Shown piece by piece: positions 8,261 to 17,600 of a stretch of 64,000 nucleotides of DNA. The notes under the pieces are model-generated. The model saw nothing but the letters and a program-made list of their open reading frames with translations, was not told the origin of the DNA and did not search any database. Within the stretch, counting starts at the first letter, position 1. Each line of letters opens with the position of its first letter. The stretch lies in NCBI GenBank assembly GCA_035296625.1, contig DATHAO010000023.1, forward strand, positions 1 to 64,000, in the 5' to 3' direction. The translations under genes and the position numbers were made by a program. This DNA is from DATCLS01 sp035296625. GTDB lineage: Bacteria > Actinomycetota > Acidimicrobiia > Acidimicrobiales > VFJN01.

Positions 8261-8476
8261 GTGGCCGTGCCCAAGCCTCGGGGACCAGCACACTGCTTTC
8301 ACTGCGGCGCGAGCGTCCCAACCTTGGGTGCCGAACGAGTGATCCCGGCCGCCTGTCCGGCCTGTGGGGCGGACTTGTGGCCGGCCCTCGCGGACGGTCG
8401 GCCTCGTAGGCCCGCTCGGCGAGGGCGTCGGCTACCCCGCTCACCGCGCTGGCGGCCCGGCAGCCGGCCAGGGTGA
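8261..8476 (+). pseudogene. Zinc-ribbon protein fragment with leaderless-type promoter
   Basis: The frame from GTG 8261 gives HCFHCGASVPTLGAERVIPAACPACGADL, two CxxC knuckles of a zinc ribbon. In related actinobacterial proteins GADL is followed by further Cys and His residues; here the sequence turns Arg/Pro-rich after ADLW, so the 3' part appears replaced. TAACCT lies 6 bases before the GTG, a leaderless promoter arrangement seen at intact genes in this window. It is probably a truncated gene. Confidence 0.45.
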
Positions 8477-8588
8477 GGGCGCGGCTTCGGCCCGCGACTT
8501 CGTGGGAAGCTGGTCGACCTCACCGCCGACGTCCCGTTCGCGGACGTCCGGGAGCGGGCGGCCTGTCCAAGGCGATCCGTGTCGCGCC

Positions 8589-8774
8589 GGGAACAGCGCC
8601 GACGGCACGGTCACGGCCTTGGCGGCCGCCGGCTGCGGCGCCGCCACGTGCGGGTCCCTCTGGCAGCGGCAGACGCCGGGCCAGGTGACCGGCGCCCCGG
8701 CCGTCGCCGCTGGCACCGTCGTCGTCGGCTCGGCGGACGGGACGGTGACCGCTTTCGAACTCCCCGAGGGCTGA
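8589..8774 (+). pseudogene. C-terminal remnant of a PQQ-like beta-propeller protein
   Basis: About 60 residues contain two propeller-blade motifs, SADGTVTALAAAG and GTVVVGSADGTVTAFELPEG, with SLWQRQTPGQVTGAPAVAAG between them. This is how the last blades of PQQ-like repeat proteins end. No start or earlier blades are present. It is the last of the gene pieces in the eroded left part of the window. Confidence 0.55.
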
Positions 8775-8902
8775 CTCGCGAGCGACGCGTGACCCCCATC
8801 GAAGTCGCCGAGAGCCGTCTCCGCCAGCGCGGTGCCCTGGACGTCGTCGTACGAGACGAGGTGACCGCCGGGCGAACGTCCGGGCCCACCCGGGCGTGCG
8901 TG

Positions 8903-10792
8903 TCAGCCGCCGCCCGCAGGGCCCGCGGCGCCGCCGGTCGTCGGGTCTCCACCACCGGCCCCGGTGCCGGCCGGGTCGCCGGCGGCTGGGCCACCGGACG
9001 GGTCGGCCGACGCGCCGGTACCGGGCGACGGGCCGGCGCCGGCCGACGAGCCCGCGTCGGGCGTGGGGAGCGTCTCGCCGGGGCCCAGCAACTGCGCCAT
9101 CGCCTGGAGTTGGGCGCCCTCGTTGACCTCGACCGTCACGCCGTCGGGCATGTCGGCGGCGAACTCGCGCAGGTGATCCTGCAGCGGCGTCAGCGCCTCG
9201 GGCTTCGTCACCCAGAACTCGAACGTGGGTTCGAACGCCGAGATGACCCGGCGGTGGAGCGTCCACTGGCCGGCGAGCAGCCAATCGTCGGGCACCTGGT
9301 AGAGCAGCGTGGACGGATAGATGGCGACGACCTCGAAGCCCCGCTCGTCGGCCAGCCGGTCCCAGTAGGCGGGCGTCGGGTGGTCGCCCGAGGCGCGACG
9401 CTCCTCGAGCACCTCGTAGTCTCCCAGCCCGAAGAAGTCAGTGATCGGGCCGTCGTGCATGAGCGTGACGTAGCCGAGCTCGCCGGTGGCGACAGGCTCG
9501 CCCTGGTAGTAGCGGCTGAGGAAACGGGCCGCCTGGTAGCGCTGCTGGTAGGTGTCGCTCGCCGCCAGCGGCGCGTCGACCGTGAGGTTCAGCTTGTTCG
9601 CGCTGAACGGCACCATCGCGAGCACGAGCAGGCCGGCGAGCGCCGGCCGGACGCGCAGGCGCTCGGCCCCGAGGCTCTCGGCGACGACCTCGAACGCCGT
9701 GTAGACGCCCAGCGCCACGAGATAGCCCTGGTAGCGCTCGTACCACCCGACCCGGGCGAACAGCACGTGCAGCACCACCGAGACCACCGTGACGATGGCG
9801 GGGAACGTCGAGCGGCGTGACTGGCGCCAGGCCAGCACGAGGGTCACCAGGGCGAGTGCCACGAGCACGGCCAGGAGTGGGTCGCTGGTCAGCCGGTCGG
9901 CGCTGGCTCGCAGCAGGGACGTCTCCGTGCGGTTGACCTGGCTCTTGGCCGACACCGAGTTCGGCATCAGGCCCTGGCCCATCAGCCGGGTTCCGGCGGC
10001 CGTCAGCGCGATGGGGACGGCGGCAGCCAGGCCGATCAGCACGCCCCGCCGGAGCTGCGGGCGGAGCGGCGCGGCGCCGCCGCCGGGCCCCCACCCCGGC
10101 AGCGCCTGGGCGGCGAAGGCCACGGCCAGCCCCACGGCCACGAACGCCGTCTCGAGGCGCGTGGCCGTGGCCAGCCCGAGCACGAGATAGGGGAGCCACC
10201 GGTGCCAGCGGTCGGCCTCGCCGGCGGCCCGCCGGTGGAACAGCACGACGGCGCCGAGGGTGAGCGCCATGTGCAGGACGTGCTCCATGCCCACGAGCGT
10301 CAGCGCCGGCAGGAAGAGCGCCACGACGACGACGACCACCACGCCGAGCGCGTCCATCGGGCGGCGCCACGAGGGCCGCAGCACGCGCTGGTTGGCGCCG
10401 AGGACGGCGACGAGCGCCAACGCCGCGGCGACGTTGAGCACGAGCGGGCCGACGTCGTCGAACGGCGAGACGAACAGCCAGGCGGCGAGCAGCAGCGTCC
10501 AGAGCGGGGACGACGACGCCGACTCGAAGTGGCCGGCCTCGACCCCCCACGTGCCGTGGTGGAGGAGGTTTCCGGCCACGCTCTGGTGGATCGCCGGGTC
10601 GTCGAGGACGTAGACGAGGTGGCCGTCGGTGCGGCGCAAAGCCAGCAGCGTGATGGCGGCGAGCACGACGACGTAACCGGCGGCGCCCCAGGCGAGGAAC
10701 GAGCGGTCGGGGCGCTCCCGCCGGGCGGTGGGGCCGGGTTCGTCGCCGTCCCGGGGCGCCACGGCATGCTCAGCTGTGGCCACCGACGTCAC
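8903..10792 (-). CDS. Multi-pass GT-C-type membrane glycosyltransferase candidate
   Basis: The 629-residue protein has about 10-11 hydrophobic segments from residue 35 onward. An early loop YVLDDPAIHQSVAGNLLHHGTWG carries an Asp-Asp pair, as in GT-C glycosyltransferases that use polyprenyl-phosphate sugars, followed by a soluble C-terminal domain. The last 60 residues are a Gly/Pro/Ala-rich disordered tail. GTG 10792 is chosen because GGCGAGG precedes it and earlier residues are low complexity. It stands alone on the minus strand, divergent from the toxin-antitoxin genes. The sugar and acceptor are unknown. Confidence 0.7.
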   Translation of the reverse strand: MTSVATAEHAVAPRDGDEPGPTARRERPDRSFLAWGAAGYVVVLAAITLLALRRTDGHLVYVLDDPAIHQSVAGNLLHHGTWGVEAGHFESASSSPLWTLLLAAWLFVSPFDDVGPLVLNVAAALALVAVLGANQRVLRPSWRRPMDALGVVVVVVVALFLPALTLVGMEHVLHMALTLGAVVLFHRRAAGEADRWHRWLPYLVLGLATATRLETAFVAVGLAVAFAAQALPGWGPGGGAAPLRPQLRRGVLIGLAAAVPIALTAAGTRLMGQGLMPNSVSAKSQVNRTETSLLRASADRLTSDPLLAVLVALALVTLVLAWRQSRRSTFPAIVTVVSVVLHVLFARVGWYERYQGYLVALGVYTAFEVVAESLGAERLRVRPALAGLLVLAMVPFSANKLNLTVDAPLAASDTYQQRYQAARFLSRYYQGEPVATGELGYVTLMHDGPITDFFGLGDYEVLEERRASGDHPTPAYWDRLADERGFEVVAIYPSTLLYQVPDDWLLAGQWTLHRRVISAFEPTFEFWVTKPEALTPLQDHLREFAADMPDGVTVEVNEGAQLQAMAQLLGPGETLPTPDAGSSAGAGPSPGTGASADPSGGPAAGDPAGTGAGGGDPTTGGAAGPAGGG

Positions 10793-11110
10793 GGCGCCTC
10801 GCCTGACAGCCCTCGTGCCATGGGCCGCGGACACTACCAGCGCCGGTGGCACGGATCCCGTCGCTGGGCGGCGGCCCTCAGCGACGCCGCCATCGGGATC
10901 ATGGTCGGCCTGCTCGTCCAAGGCGCTCACGCTGCTCGTCCAGATCGTCCTCAAGCTCGAGGAGCGCGACGTGCAGGTCGGTCGCTCGGCGACCCTGGCA
11001 GCGAGAATCGCGTACGTCGTGTGTCGACATCCGCCGTTGCAGCGACCTGTTCAGCCGCGTCGAGGACCTGGCCGAGGACTACTGACGCGACCGCCGCCAT
11101 ACTGGGCGTC
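10793..11110. other. Divergent intergenic region
   Basis: It separates the GT-C gene from the antitoxin gene. A CATACT hexamer at 11096-11102 lies close before the antitoxin ATG and may be its -10 element. No supported gene was found; short frames here are not protein-like. Confidence 0.4.
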
Positions 11111-11914
11111 ATGGCCGGCCACGGCGCCTCCGAGCGGCTGACCGAGGTCGAGCGCTCCCTGATCCGCCGCGCGCTGCGCACGCCGCGGGGCCGCTACACC
11201 GCCGAACGTGCGAGCCAGCTGGCCGGCGTCCCCGTGCGGACGCTGCACGAATGGGCCACCACCGGCACGCTGCGGCCCGACGGCCACGGCGCGCGCCCCC
11301 GCACCTGGTCCTACCGCGACGTGGTCTACGCCCGCATGCTCGCCTGGCTGCGGGGCAAGGGCATGCCGCGGCGCCAGGCCGCGGCGCAGGTCGCCCGCGT
11401 CCGCCACCTGATGGCGCGGCCCGACCGGGTCGACGCGGGCGACGGCGATCGTCCCGGCGAGGGCGACGGCGGCCGGTCCGGCGGCGCCGCCGACGGCAAC
11501 GGCGACCTGCGGGCGGCCGTGCGCAGCGACGGGCACGTGCTGCTCACCGGTGACGATGCGATCGATCCGCTGTCCGGCCAGCAGGTGTTCGCCGAGCTGA
11601 CGCCCTTCCTCGACGCCTTCGACCCGACCGCCCCGGTGGCCGAGCTGGCGGACGGACCGGTGTGGGGCCCGAACCTCGTGCGCCCGTCGGCTCACACCAC
11701 CATGTCGCCATGGGTGGCGGGCGGCGAGCCGTGTGTCGCCGGGACCCGCGTGCCGACGGCCGTGCTGCACGCCCTCCACGTCGAGCGCCGGCTCGACGCG
11801 GGCGCGATCGCGGCGCTCTACCCGGGCGTCGACGCCGACGAGGTCCGCGACGCCGTCGCCCTCGAGCGCCGGCTCCGCCACCAGCCGGACGAATCCCGTG
11901 CGGCTGCTGCTTGA
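11111..11914 (+). CDS. Antitoxin with MerR-like HTH and DUF433 domain
   Basis: The 267-residue protein has an N-terminal winged helix (GRYTAERASQLAGVPVRTLHEWATTGTLRP, then the YRDVVYARMLAWLRGKGMPRRQAA helix). A Gly/Asp linker at residues 115-135 follows, then a DUF433 domain (SPWVAGGEPCVAGTRVPTAVLHALHVERRLDAGAIAALYPGVDADEVRDAVALERRL). This layout is known for antitoxins of PIN-like toxins. The toxin frame begins 17 bases before this stop. The MerR part probably binds the operon's own promoter. Upstream in-frame sequence is discarded because it is antisense to the GT-C gene. Confidence 0.82.
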   Translation: MAGHGASERLTEVERSLIRRALRTPRGRYTAERASQLAGVPVRTLHEWATTGTLRPDGHGARPRTWSYRDVVYARMLAWLRGKGMPRRQAAAQVARVRHLMARPDRVDAGDGDRPGEGDGGRSGGAADGNGDLRAAVRSDGHVLLTGDDAIDPLSGQQVFAELTPFLDAFDPTAPVAELADGPVWGPNLVRPSAHTTMSPWVAGGEPCVAGTRVPTAVLHALHVERRLDAGAIAALYPGVDADEVRDAVALERRLRHQPDESRAAAA

Positions 11915-12428
11915 CCAGGGCTTCCCCTCGCCGCCCGGCTTCGCGCCCGAGGCGGTCGACCGCACGATCGAGGTCGTCGCCCTGCGCGACCTCGACCCCG
12001 CCCTGACCGGCGCGCCCGACTGGTACGTCTACCTGCGGGCCCACGAGGCCGGCTTCGACGCCCTCGTGACCCGGGCGTGGCACGCAGCGCCGCACTCCGA
12101 GGAGCTGTGGACGCTCGTGCGCACCCACCTGTCGGTCGTCACCTGGGCCCGCCCGCTCGACGACCCGGTGCGGGCCTGGGGCCAGCTGCTCGCCTACGTG
12201 CCCGAGATCCGCCGGGTGCTCGCCGAGCAGGGCCCCTCGATCGTGCGGCTGCCCGCGCCCCGGCTGGCCCGGTCGATGCTCATGCCGGCCTCGGAGGCGT
12301 TCGCCGACCTGGCAGCGGACCGCGGCGTCGCCGACCGGCAGCTGCGCGAGGAGGCCCGGGCCGGCGTCTACCGGGACCTCGCCGCCTGGGGCGAGCGCGA
12401 GCGCTTCGACGCGCTGCTGCGGGGCTGA
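11898..12428 (+). CDS. PIN-like toxin (DUF5615/Mut7-C type)
   Basis: The 176-residue protein begins VRLLLDQGFPSPPG, the first strand with the catalytic Asp seen in PIN-like nucleases, and continues with FDALVTRAWHAAPHSEEL and HLSVVTWARPLDDPVRAWGQLLAYVPEI. GTG 11898 overlaps the antitoxin stop by 17 bases, typical of coupled antitoxin-toxin pairs. RNA cleavage is the expected activity by family. The protein is longer than most (about 110-130 residues), with a C-terminal helical extension from about residue 115. Confidence 0.75.
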   Translation: MRLLLDQGFPSPPGFAPEAVDRTIEVVALRDLDPALTGAPDWYVYLRAHEAGFDALVTRAWHAAPHSEELWTLVRTHLSVVTWARPLDDPVRAWGQLLAYVPEIRRVLAEQGPSIVRLPAPRLARSMLMPASEAFADLAADRGVADRQLREEARAGVYRDLAAWGERERFDALLRG

Positions 12429-12456
12429 CGCGCCGGTCGGGCGTGCCTCGCTGAGT

Positions 12457-12472
12457 GGGCCAACATTGGCCC
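12457..12472. promoter_or_regulatory. Inverted repeat GGGCCA-N4-TGGCCC
   Basis: Perfect 6-bp arms with spacer ACAT lie 28 bp after the toxin stop and 36 bp before the decarboxylase ATG. It could be an operator for the decarboxylase gene or a weak terminator for the toxin operon. Confidence 0.4.
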
Positions 12473-12508
12473 TGGTCGGAGCCCCCGGTCCGTCCCACGA
12501 TGGGGGGC

Positions 12509-14035
12509 ATGGAGCTCGACACGCCGCCGACCCCGGGCGCCCCCCGCCCCGATACCGAGCTCGGAGTCGGCGACGGCACCCGGGCGCTGCTCGCCCGCGT
12601 GGCCGCCGCGGCCGCCGACTACCTCGAGGCCGTCGCCGACCGCCCGGTGCGGGCCGGCCGCACGGCCGCCGAGGTCCGCGCCGCGCTGGACGGCGACCTG
12701 TCCGACGCCGGCGAGGCGCCCGAGGCGATCGTCGACCGGCTCGCCGCCCTCGCGCCGGAGGCCACGGTGGCGACGGCCGGGCCCCGCTACTTCGGGTTCG
12801 TCATCGGTGGCAGCCTGCCCGCGGCGCTGGCCGCCGAGCAGCTCGCCGTGGCCTGGGACCAGAACGCCGCCATGGCGGCGATGAGCCCGCTCGCCTCGGC
12901 GGCCGAGGACGTGGCCGCGGGTTGGATCGTCGACCTTCTCGGCCTGCCCGCCCACGCCTCGGTGGGGTTCGTGACCGGCGCCCAGCAGGCCAACACGACC
13001 TGCCTGGCGGCGGCCCGCCACCACGTGCTGGCGGCGCACGGCTGGGACGTCGAGGCGCACGGCCTGCAGGGGGCGCCCCGGGTCACGACCGTCGTCGGCG
13101 CCGAGGGGCACGCCACGATCGGCGTCGCCCTGCGCGCCCTCGGCCTGGGGGCGCCCAGCATCGTGGTGGACGCCGACGACCAGGGGCGGATGCGGCCCGA
13201 CGCCCTCGCCGCCGCTCTCGACGGCCTGGTGGCCGGGCCGGACGAGGCGGACGCGGCCGACGTCGGCGGCGCCGGCACCGCCAGCTCGGCCGGCACCGCC
13301 AGCTCGGCCGGCACTGCCGGCCCCGTCATCGTCTGCGCCCAGGCCGGCAACGTGAACTCCGGGGCGTTCGACCCGTTCGCCGCCATCGTCGACGCGGCCC
13401 ACCGGCATGGCGCCTGGGTGCACGTCGACGGGGCGTTCGGGCTGTGGGCCGCCGCCTCGCCGACTGTGCGGTCGCTCACCGCCGGTGTGGCCGGCGCCGA
13501 CTCGTGGAGCGTGGACGGGCACAAGTGGCTCAACGTCCCCTACGACAGCGCCTACGCCCTCACCGCGCACCCGGCCGCCCACCGGGCGTCGCATGCGAGC
13601 ACCGCCGGCTACTACGTGCCCGGCGCGGGCGACCGCGACGGCATGGACTGGGCGCCGGAGGCCTCGCGCCGGGCCCGGGGCATCGCCACGTGGGCAGCGC
13701 TGCGCAGCCTGGGCCGCGACGGCGTCGCCGACCTCGTCGATCGCTGCTGCGCCCACGCCCGGCGCCTGGCCGAGCGGGTCGCCGGCGAGCCGGGCGTCGC
13801 GGTGCTCGGCGACGTCGTCCTCAACCAGGTGCTGCTGCGCTTCGGCGACGACGACGAGCGGACGGGGGCCGTCATCGCCGAGCTCCAGCGGGACGGCACG
13901 TGTTGGGCCGGCGGGTCCGTGTGGCGCGGCCGGGCCGTCATGCGCTGGTCGGTGTCGAACTGGCGCACCACCGCTGCGGACATCGATCGCTCGGCCGACG
14001 CCTTGATCGCCGCCCACCGCCGCACATCCGGCTGA
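12509..14035 (+). CDS. PLP-dependent decarboxylase (group II, aromatic amino acid/glutamate type)
   Basis: The 508-residue protein has the fold-type I signature: VHVDGAFGLW gives Asp307 for the PLP ring nitrogen, and SVDGHKWLNVPYD gives Lys339 for the Schiff base. ATVATAGPRYFGFVIGGSLPAALAAEQL is the N-terminal substrate region common to these enzymes. The ATG follows a GGGGGG tract. A 17-residue GTASSA repeat insert (256-272) lies in a loop and looks like local slippage. The substrate cannot be set from sequence. No transporter or cognate pathway gene is adjacent. Confidence 0.85.
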   Translation: MELDTPPTPGAPRPDTELGVGDGTRALLARVAAAAADYLEAVADRPVRAGRTAAEVRAALDGDLSDAGEAPEAIVDRLAALAPEATVATAGPRYFGFVIGGSLPAALAAEQLAVAWDQNAAMAAMSPLASAAEDVAAGWIVDLLGLPAHASVGFVTGAQQANTTCLAAARHHVLAAHGWDVEAHGLQGAPRVTTVVGAEGHATIGVALRALGLGAPSIVVDADDQGRMRPDALAAALDGLVAGPDEADAADVGGAGTASSAGTASSAGTAGPVIVCAQAGNVNSGAFDPFAAIVDAAHRHGAWVHVDGAFGLWAAASPTVRSLTAGVAGADSWSVDGHKWLNVPYDSAYALTAHPAAHRASHASTAGYYVPGAGDRDGMDWAPEASRRARGIATWAALRSLGRDGVADLVDRCCAHARRLAERVAGEPGVAVLGDVVLNQVLLRFGDDDERTGAVIAELQRDGTCWAGGSVWRGRAVMRWSVSNWRTTAADIDRSADALIAAHRRTSG

Positions 14036-14246
14036 GGCCGCACGGGGCCCCACCCCGCGGCCCTGCGACGAGTGGTAGATCCGGCCGGTGACCGACCGGA
14101 CCAGGTCTGGTCCACGAGCTGCTCGAGGCCGGCGCACGGCGGCCCAGCACCCCGGCAGGCGGATCGATGCGACGAGGTGGTCATCCGCGGGCGCAGCGCC
14201 GCCGCGTGCGCCGCCTGCGCGCTGAGCCGGCCGGTCCGGGCCCGGT
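14036..14246. other. Non-coding gap
   Basis: I see no supported gene or clear hairpin between the decarboxylase and the small membrane-protein frame. Confidence 0.4.
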
Positions 14247-14531
14247 TCAGACCGCCGCGGGTTCCAGGACCGGCACGTCGTCCGCGGCTTCGAGCCTGCG
14301 CGCCGGGGCCGCCGGGCGCTGGCGCGCATGGCGTGCGCCAGCCGGCCGGACGTCGCGGTCGCAGCGGCCCGCGACGGCGTCGGCCACCGCAGCAGCGGCC
14401 TCGGGCATGGACGTCGGGGTCGCGACGAGACCGCCGGACCGGCCCGTGAGGCGGCGGTCCACGTAGTCGCTACCGAACAGGAGACCCCCCATCGACGAGA
14501 GGGTCAGGACGACGATGACGAGCGCCTGCAT
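14247..14531 (-). CDS. Small membrane-anchored hypothetical protein, 94 aa
   Basis: The frame from ATG 14531 starts MQALVIVVLTLSSMGGLLFGSDYVDRRLTGR, one hydrophobic segment followed by a charged Ala/Arg-rich tail. The hydrophobic start looks real while the tail resembles shadow sequence, so the protein may be shorter or decayed. It is divergent from icmF. No family was recognised. Confidence 0.4.
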   Translation of the reverse strand: MQALVIVVLTLSSMGGLLFGSDYVDRRLTGRSGGLVATPTSMPEAAAAVADAVAGRCDRDVRPAGARHARQRPAAPARRLEAADDVPVLEPAAV

Positions 14532-14692
14532 GGCCCGAGCGCTAACCGCGAGGCTCGGTACCAAACAGCGGGACCGGCACCGCACAGCGGCTCCGTCGGA
14601 CGGGCGTGGACGTTGGTTGGACTTCCAAGTAACCTACGTCGTACCAGCACGGTGACCCGATCGGGCGCCGAGGCGCACGATGTGGAGGTGGC
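14532..14692. promoter_or_regulatory. Probable promoter region of icmF
   Basis: The region has the lowest local GC and contains TTGGAC and TAACCT elements near 14615-14635, followed by a leader that ends in GGAGGTGGC just before the icmF ATG. The exact promoter boxes are not certain. Confidence 0.4.
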
Positions 14693-17600
14693 ATGACGTC
14701 CGTTGTTGATCGGGTGCAGCCCCGCGAGCCGGGAGCAGAGGCCGACAGCCTGCACCGCCCGCGGCACCCCGTGCGGTTCGTGACCGCCGCCAGCCTGTTC
14801 GACGGGCACGACGCCGCGATCAACATCATGCGGCGCATCCTGCAGGCGCAGGGTGCGGAGGTGGTCCACCTGGGCCACGATCGCTCAGTCGACGAGGTCG
14901 TGCGCGCCGCCGTGCAGGAGGACGTGCAGGGCGTCGCCGTCAGCTCCTACCAGGGCGGCCACGTCGAATACTTCCGCTATCTGGTCGACCGGCTCCGCGC
15001 CGAGGGCCGGGGCGACGTCAAGGTCTACGGCGGGGGCGGCGGCGTGATCGTCCCCTCCGAGATCGAGGCCCTGCACGCCTACGGCGTGGCCCGCATCTTC
15101 TCGCCCGAGGACGGCCAGGCGCTCGGCCTGCCCGGAATGATCAACACGATGATCGCTGCGTGCGACGTCGACCTGGCGGCCGACCTCCCGGCCGGCCTGG
15201 AGGCGCTGGCGGCCGGCGACGAGGTCGCCCTCGCCCGCACGATCACCGGCCTCGAGCAGGGGCGGCTGGCGCCGGACCGGCTCGCCGAGCTGCACGCCCT
15301 CGCGGCCACTCGCACGGTGCCGGTGCTGGGCGTGACCGGGACCGGCGGGTCCGGGAAGTCCTCGCTCAACGACGAGCTCGTCCGCCGCTTCCGGCTCGAC
15401 ACCGGGGACCGCCTCCGCATCGCCCTGATCGCAGTCGACCCCACCCGGCGTCGGGGCGGCGGCGCGCTGCTCGGCGACCGCATCCGCATGAACGCCATCG
15501 ACGGGCGGGGTACCACGTTCCGCTCGCTCGCCACCCGGGGCGCCGGCGTGGTCGTCCCCCCGGCCCTCGACGACATCGTCGCCGCCGCCAAGGTCGCCGG
15601 CGCCGACCTCGTCGTCGTCGAGACGCCCGGCATCGGCCAGGGCGACGCCGCCATCGTCGACCACGTCGACGTCGCCCTCTACGTGATGACGCCCGAGTTC
15701 GGCGCCGCAAGCCAGCTCGAGAAGATCGACATGCTGGACTTCGCCGACGTCGTCGCCATCAACAAGTTCGACCGGCGCGGCGCCGCCGACGCCCGCCGCG
15801 AGGTGGGGCGGCAGATGGCCCGGAACGCCGGGGTGTTCGGGGCCGGGCCGGACGACATGCCGGTGTTCGGCACGGTGGCATCCCGTGTGAACGACGACGG
15901 CGTCACCGCGCTCTACCAGGAGCTGCGCCGGCGCCTCGCCGACCACGGCTTGACGGTCGGCGGCGGCGCGGCGACCGGCCCCGCGGACGGGGTGCTCGAT
16001 CCCGCCGGCTGGCCGCACACCGGCGGGGCGCTGCCCGCGGTGGACGTGCGGGCCTCGACGGCCGACACGGCGATCGTGCCGCCGAGCCGGGTCCGCTACC
16101 TGGCGGAGGCGGCCGGCGCCGTGCGCACCCACCATCGGCGCGTCGAGGAGCAGGTGGCCGCCGCCCGCGAGCGCCAGCAGGTCCGGGCGGTGCGGGCCCT
16201 GCTGGCCGCCGGCGGCGACGGCGGCGGCGACGGGGCGGCGGCCGGCGACGCGGTGGCAGCCGGCGTCACGGCCCCGGCGCCGGACGTGGACCGGGGCTCC
16301 GTCGGGGCAGACGACCGGCTGGCTCAGCTGGAGGCGGCGGCCGAGGCCCGCCTCGACCCCGAATCGCGGGCCCTGCTCGACGACTGGCCGGCCACCGAGG
16401 CGGCCTACGCCGCCGACGAGCTGGTCGTGACCGTGCGCGACCGCGAGGTCCGCACCAGCCTGGCCAGCGAGTCGCTGTCGGGGACCCGCCTGCCCCGGGT
16501 GGCCCTGCCCCGCTTCGGCGACGAGGGCGAGCTGCTGCGGTTCCTGCGCCGCGAGAACCTGCCCGGCCGCTTCCCGTACACGGCCGGCGTCTTCGCGCTG
16601 CGCCGCGAGAACGAGCGTCCGGCCCGCATGTTCGCCGGCGAGGGCGACCCGTTCCGCACGAACCGGCGCTTCCACCTGCTCGCCAAGGGGCAGCCTGCGA
16701 CGCGCCTGTCCACCGCCTTCGACTCGGTGACGCTGTACGGCCGCGACCCGGCCGAGCGCCCGGACATCTACGGCAAGGTGGGCAACGCCGGCGTCTCGGT
16801 CGCCACGCTCGACGACATGGCCGCCCTGTTCGACGGCATCGACCTGTGCGATCCCACGACGTCGGTGTCGATGACGATCAACGGTCCCGCGCCCACGATC
16901 CTCGCCATGTTCCTGTGCACGGCGATCGACCAGCGCCTCGACCGGGCGCGGGCCGAGCGCGGCCGCGACCTGACGGACGCCGAGGCCGCCGAGGTCACCG
17001 CCTGGGTCCTGGCCAACGTGCGCGGCACGGTCCAGGCCGACATCCTCAAGGAGGACCAGGGCCAGAACACCTGCATCTTCTCGACCGAGTTCGCCCTCGG
17101 GATGATGGCCGACGTGCAAGCGTGGTTCGTCGAGCACCGGGTGCGGAACTTCTACTCGGTGTCGATCTCCGGCTACCACATCGCCGAGGCCGGCGCGAAC
17201 CCGATCAGCCAGCTGGCCTTCACGCTCGCCAACGGCCTGACCTACGTGGAGGCCTACCGGGCGCGCGGCATGGACGTCGACGACTTCGCGCCGAACCTGT
17301 CGTTCTTCTTCAGCCACGGCATGGACCCGGAGTATTCGGTGCTGGGCCGGGTGGCCCGGCGCATCTGGGCGATCGCCATGCGCGACCTCTACGGCGCAAA
17401 CGAGCGCAGCCAGAAGCTCAAGTACCACGTGCAGACGTCCGGCCGGTCGCTGCATGCCCAGGAGATGGCCTTCAACGACGTCCGCACCACGCTGCAGGCC
17501 CTTATCGCCGTGCAGGACAACGCGAACAGCCTCCACACCAACGCCTACGACGAGGCGGTCACGACCCCGACCGCCGAGTCGGTGCGCCGGGCGCTCGCCA

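Noticed and set aside
10202..11110. Upstream in-frame extension of the antitoxin by about 300 codons
   Set aside because: It is antisense to the GT-C gene and low complexity; the DNA-binding domain begins right after ATG 11111.
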